Source: Anaerolineales bacterium UBA2317 (lineage in GTDB: Bacteria > Chloroflexota > Anaerolineae > Anaerolineales > Villigracilaceae). Taken from it: 25,021 nucleotides of DNA. Numbering within the stretch: the stretch's first letter is position 1; each line of letters starts with the position of its first letter. Location: assembly GCA_002345215.1 (NCBI GenBank), contig DDVH01000008.1, forward strand, positions 1 to 25,021, in the 5' to 3' direction. The notes beneath the pieces are model-generated. The model made no database searches and was not told the DNA's origin. It saw nothing but the letters and a program-made list of their open reading frames with translations. The translations under genes and the position numbers were made by a program. This document shows, piece after piece, positions 23,073-25,021 of the stretch.

Positions 23073-24947
23073 ATGGTAAGCAGTAGAAAGTTACAGTACG
23101 CAGACCGTGTTGCGATTCAGCAAGCAGATCAAGCGATTCGCAAAGATGTGATGCGTGCCTTAGTTGAAATTATTACAAACGCAAATGATAGTTATTCGCG
23201 TTTAGAAGATGCTGGCAGTTCATCAAGTGGCGAAATTGTGATTGATGTTTTGCGAAAGCATAGCAACTCAAAAATTGTGGTGCGTGATTTTGCAGAAGGC
23301 ATGACCGATTCGCGCATGGATAAAGTGGTGGGAACGTATGGCGAAGCCACCAGCGGAATTAAAGAAGATAAACATGTGCGTGGCATGTGGGGACGCGGTT
23401 TGAAAGATTCTATTTTCGGTTTGGGTTATGGATATGTGCGTTCGTTCAAAGGTGCAAATTTTTATTCATGTTCGTTGTTGCTGAAAAAAGGAATCCCAAC
23501 TTTTGATTTAGACGACCCAATTCGTGCCACCGTTGATTTACGCCAAAAATATGAAGTGCCACAAGGCAATGGCACAATTCTTGAAATCATCGTCTCGCGC
23601 ACTGATGTTAAGATGCCACAATTTAATAACCTACGAAATTATTTGCAACGGCATTTTGAGTTGCGTCCGATTATGAGCAACCCGAAACGTAAAATTATTT
23701 TGCGTGAATTAGCAACCGATGGAAAAATTAAACAAGAACATGTGTTGAGTTACAAAGCCCCCATGGGGGAAGAAGTTTTGAATGAACGCATCAAAATTTC
23801 GGGGTTTCCTGCTTCGGTTAAATTGAAAGTTTTTCGTTCCGCTATGCAACTTTCTACGCGCGGCGAAGAAGGCGATTATGCCGATGGTGGTTTGTTAGTC
23901 ATTAGTCACGCGACTGTGATTTCATTGACCATGCTCAAATATGAAAATGATCCGTATGCTGGATATTTTTATGGCACGATGCAATGTGATTATTTGCATG
24001 AGTTATTGAAAAATGATGAACCTGTTCTTACTGCCACACGAGATGGCATCAATTGGACTCATCCATTTGCAAAAGCGTTGAAACTTGCTGTAGAAGAAAA
24101 ACTGGAACCACTCATCAGTGCTGAACGTGAACATGCTATGCATGATGAGCAAACCAAACTTGATAAAAAGTTACGCCAAAAAATTAACCGCGCTTTGCAT
24201 GAATTAAACACAATTGCCAGTACTGAATTGCGTGATGCTCGCGATGGCGAATCAAAAAAGAAAATTGAATTACCAGAATCGGGTATGGGATTCTTTCCTG
24301 AAAAATTGTTTGTGCAAACAGGTCAACTTGCTATGTTGACATTGCGCGTATCTGCAAATCAAAATCAAAACTCAACTGCGAGTATTATCTCAACCAATGC
24401 AGAAGTTGCAGTGTTAACTCCGCAAGTGACATTCAAGCCAAATAAAAACGATACTTCAATTTTAGAAGCACGCATCAAATTAGAAGGTAGACAAGTGGGT
24501 AGTGAAGCCACTATCGTTGCCTACCTCGGAAAAAATCGCGCGCAAGCCAATGTGCAAGTGCATTCAAAGAAAGAAACTTTAATTGCTCCACCAACCCGTG
24601 GAAGCAGTGCTTTGTTTAACGACATTCGCTTTGATGATAGAACCGACCCACGTCAACGTGTGTATTATGACCGCGTCAATTCTAGTATTGTGATTGCAAC
24701 TGCCGCGCCGTCTGTCAAAATTTATTTGGATGACAACAACCGCCTCGATACAACTGTGCAAGGTCAAGTGTTATTGGCAGAATTAATCACTGAAGCAGTC
24801 TGCCGTGAAATTGCACGCGAAGGTGTAGAAAAAGGTAGATACCTTGTGCTTGAAGGTTCAGAAGCGGATGCGATTCAAAATCATTTCATCCGTTTGCAAA
24901 ATCGGTATGCCCATTTAATTCATCAATACATTGTGACGAAAGAATAA
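23073..24947 (+). CDS. GHKL (Hsp90/MutL/MORC-like) ATPase, uncharacterised
   Basis: A 624-residue soluble ATPase. The GHKL fold occupies the N-terminal 180 residues: N-box ALVEIITNANDSY (Glu32, Asn36), G1 VVRDFAEGMT (Asp72, Gly76) and lid/G2 HVRGMWGRGLKDSIFGLG (101-118), all with key residues kept. A transducer-like middle (200-350) includes ATRDGINWTHPF. A coiled-coil stretch (350-390, AEREHAMHDEQTKLDKKL) precedes a beta-rich, Ig-like part (410-500, LFVQTGQLAMLTLRVSANQ) and a C-terminal domain I do not know (510-624). It differs from HtpG and GyrB in length and order, and resembles the MORC/MutL-type ATPases found in prokaryotic defence loci. It starts 1 nt after the lysine-rich gene and should form a complex with its product. 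Confidence 0.85.
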   Translation: MVSSRKLQYADRVAIQQADQAIRKDVMRALVEIITNANDSYSRLEDAGSSSSGEIVIDVLRKHSNSKIVVRDFAEGMTDSRMDKVVGTYGEATSGIKEDKHVRGMWGRGLKDSIFGLGYGYVRSFKGANFYSCSLLLKKGIPTFDLDDPIRATVDLRQKYEVPQGNGTILEIIVSRTDVKMPQFNNLRNYLQRHFELRPIMSNPKRKIILRELATDGKIKQEHVLSYKAPMGEEVLNERIKISGFPASVKLKVFRSAMQLSTRGEEGDYADGGLLVISHATVISLTMLKYENDPYAGYFYGTMQCDYLHELLKNDEPVLTATRDGINWTHPFAKALKLAVEEKLEPLISAEREHAMHDEQTKLDKKLRQKINRALHELNTIASTELRDARDGESKKKIELPESGMGFFPEKLFVQTGQLAMLTLRVSANQNQNSTASIISTNAEVAVLTPQVTFKPNKNDTSILEARIKLEGRQVGSEATIVAYLGKNRAQANVQVHSKKETLIAPPTRGSSALFNDIRFDDRTDPRQRVYYDRVNSSIVIATAAPSVKIYLDDNNRLDTTVQGQVLLAELITEAVCREIAREGVEKGRYLVLEGSEADAIQNHFIRLQNRYAHLIHQYIVTKE

Positions 24948-24950
24948 ATT

Positions 24951-25021
24951 TTATTTAACCGTCAGCCAAACACCAAGCATCACAATCGAAAGTCCAAATG
25001 CGCGGGTGAAATCAAAAGGTC
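24951..25021 (-). CDS. membrane protein C-terminal end, partial (DMT-like transporter?)
   Basis: Only the last 22 residues are present, ending FGLSIVMLGVWLTVK and TAA at 24953-24951. The hydrophobic segment with a Gly-rich end and a final Lys looks like the last membrane helix of an EamA/DMT-type carrier, but so short a piece cannot be named with confidence. It is convergent with the ATPase gene, with only 3 nt between the two stop codons and no room for a terminator. Confidence 0.5.
   Translation of the reverse strand, partial: PFDFTRAFGLSIVMLGVWLTVK

Overview
The window looks like a chromosomal segment of a member of the Chloroflexota, probably class Anaerolineae. This is inferred from protein character (Anaerolineae-like MiaB and PolX, a DUF2270 membrane protein, a membrane-anchored Thr/Pro-rich surface protein), from the AT-leaning base composition, and from -10 boxes that sit directly against start codons. 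There is no rRNA or tRNA gene, no CRISPR array and no transposase. Most genes are housekeeping or repair genes.

Layout. 1-3691 (-): the 2-oxoglutarate dehydrogenase operon, E1 (sucA) then E2 (sucB, cut by the left edge), with a good promoter and a hairpin upstream. 3805-4221 (-): a degenerate RsbW-like protein. 4435-5052 (+): a family-4-type uracil-DNA glycosylase without iron-sulfur cysteines, ending in a bidirectional terminator shared with 5092-6318 (-), a glutaredoxin-thioredoxin reductase fusion. 6512-9461 (+): a DUF2270-DUF2179 membrane protein, the tRNA methylthiotransferase MiaB and a Nudix hydrolase. 9513-11953 (+): an AEC transporter, a membrane-anchored HExxH metallopeptidase and an acylphosphatase in one overlapping operon. 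11994-12149: a 44-bp tandem repeat. 12178-12888 (-): radC. 12976-15944 (-): a sensor kinase coupled to a Thr/Pro-rich surface protein. 16122-16568 (-): an AAC(6')-like acetyltransferase beside a palindrome-rich repeat. 16698-19889 (-): an operon led by PolX, followed by two small membrane proteins and two ICMT-like methyltransferases. 19924-21968 (+): a SAM methyltransferase overlapping a GT-C glycosyltransferase. 22031-24947 (+): a tightly coupled pair, a winged-helix-like/lysine-rich protein and a GHKL (MORC/MutL/Hsp90-like) ATPase. 24951-25021 (-): the C-terminal end of a membrane protein.

The best candidate for an undescribed system is the last pair. A 1-nt gap links a small basic protein that looks DNA-binding to a 624-residue GHKL ATPase with intact nucleotide-binding motifs, a central transducer-like part, a beta-rich region and an unrecognised C-terminal domain. 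Other points of interest are a PolX in which the third polymerase aspartate is replaced by Gln, a uracil-DNA glycosylase that has lost all four cluster ligands, several probable leaderless promoters, a hairpin that buries a ribosome binding site, and three kinds of intergenic repeat.
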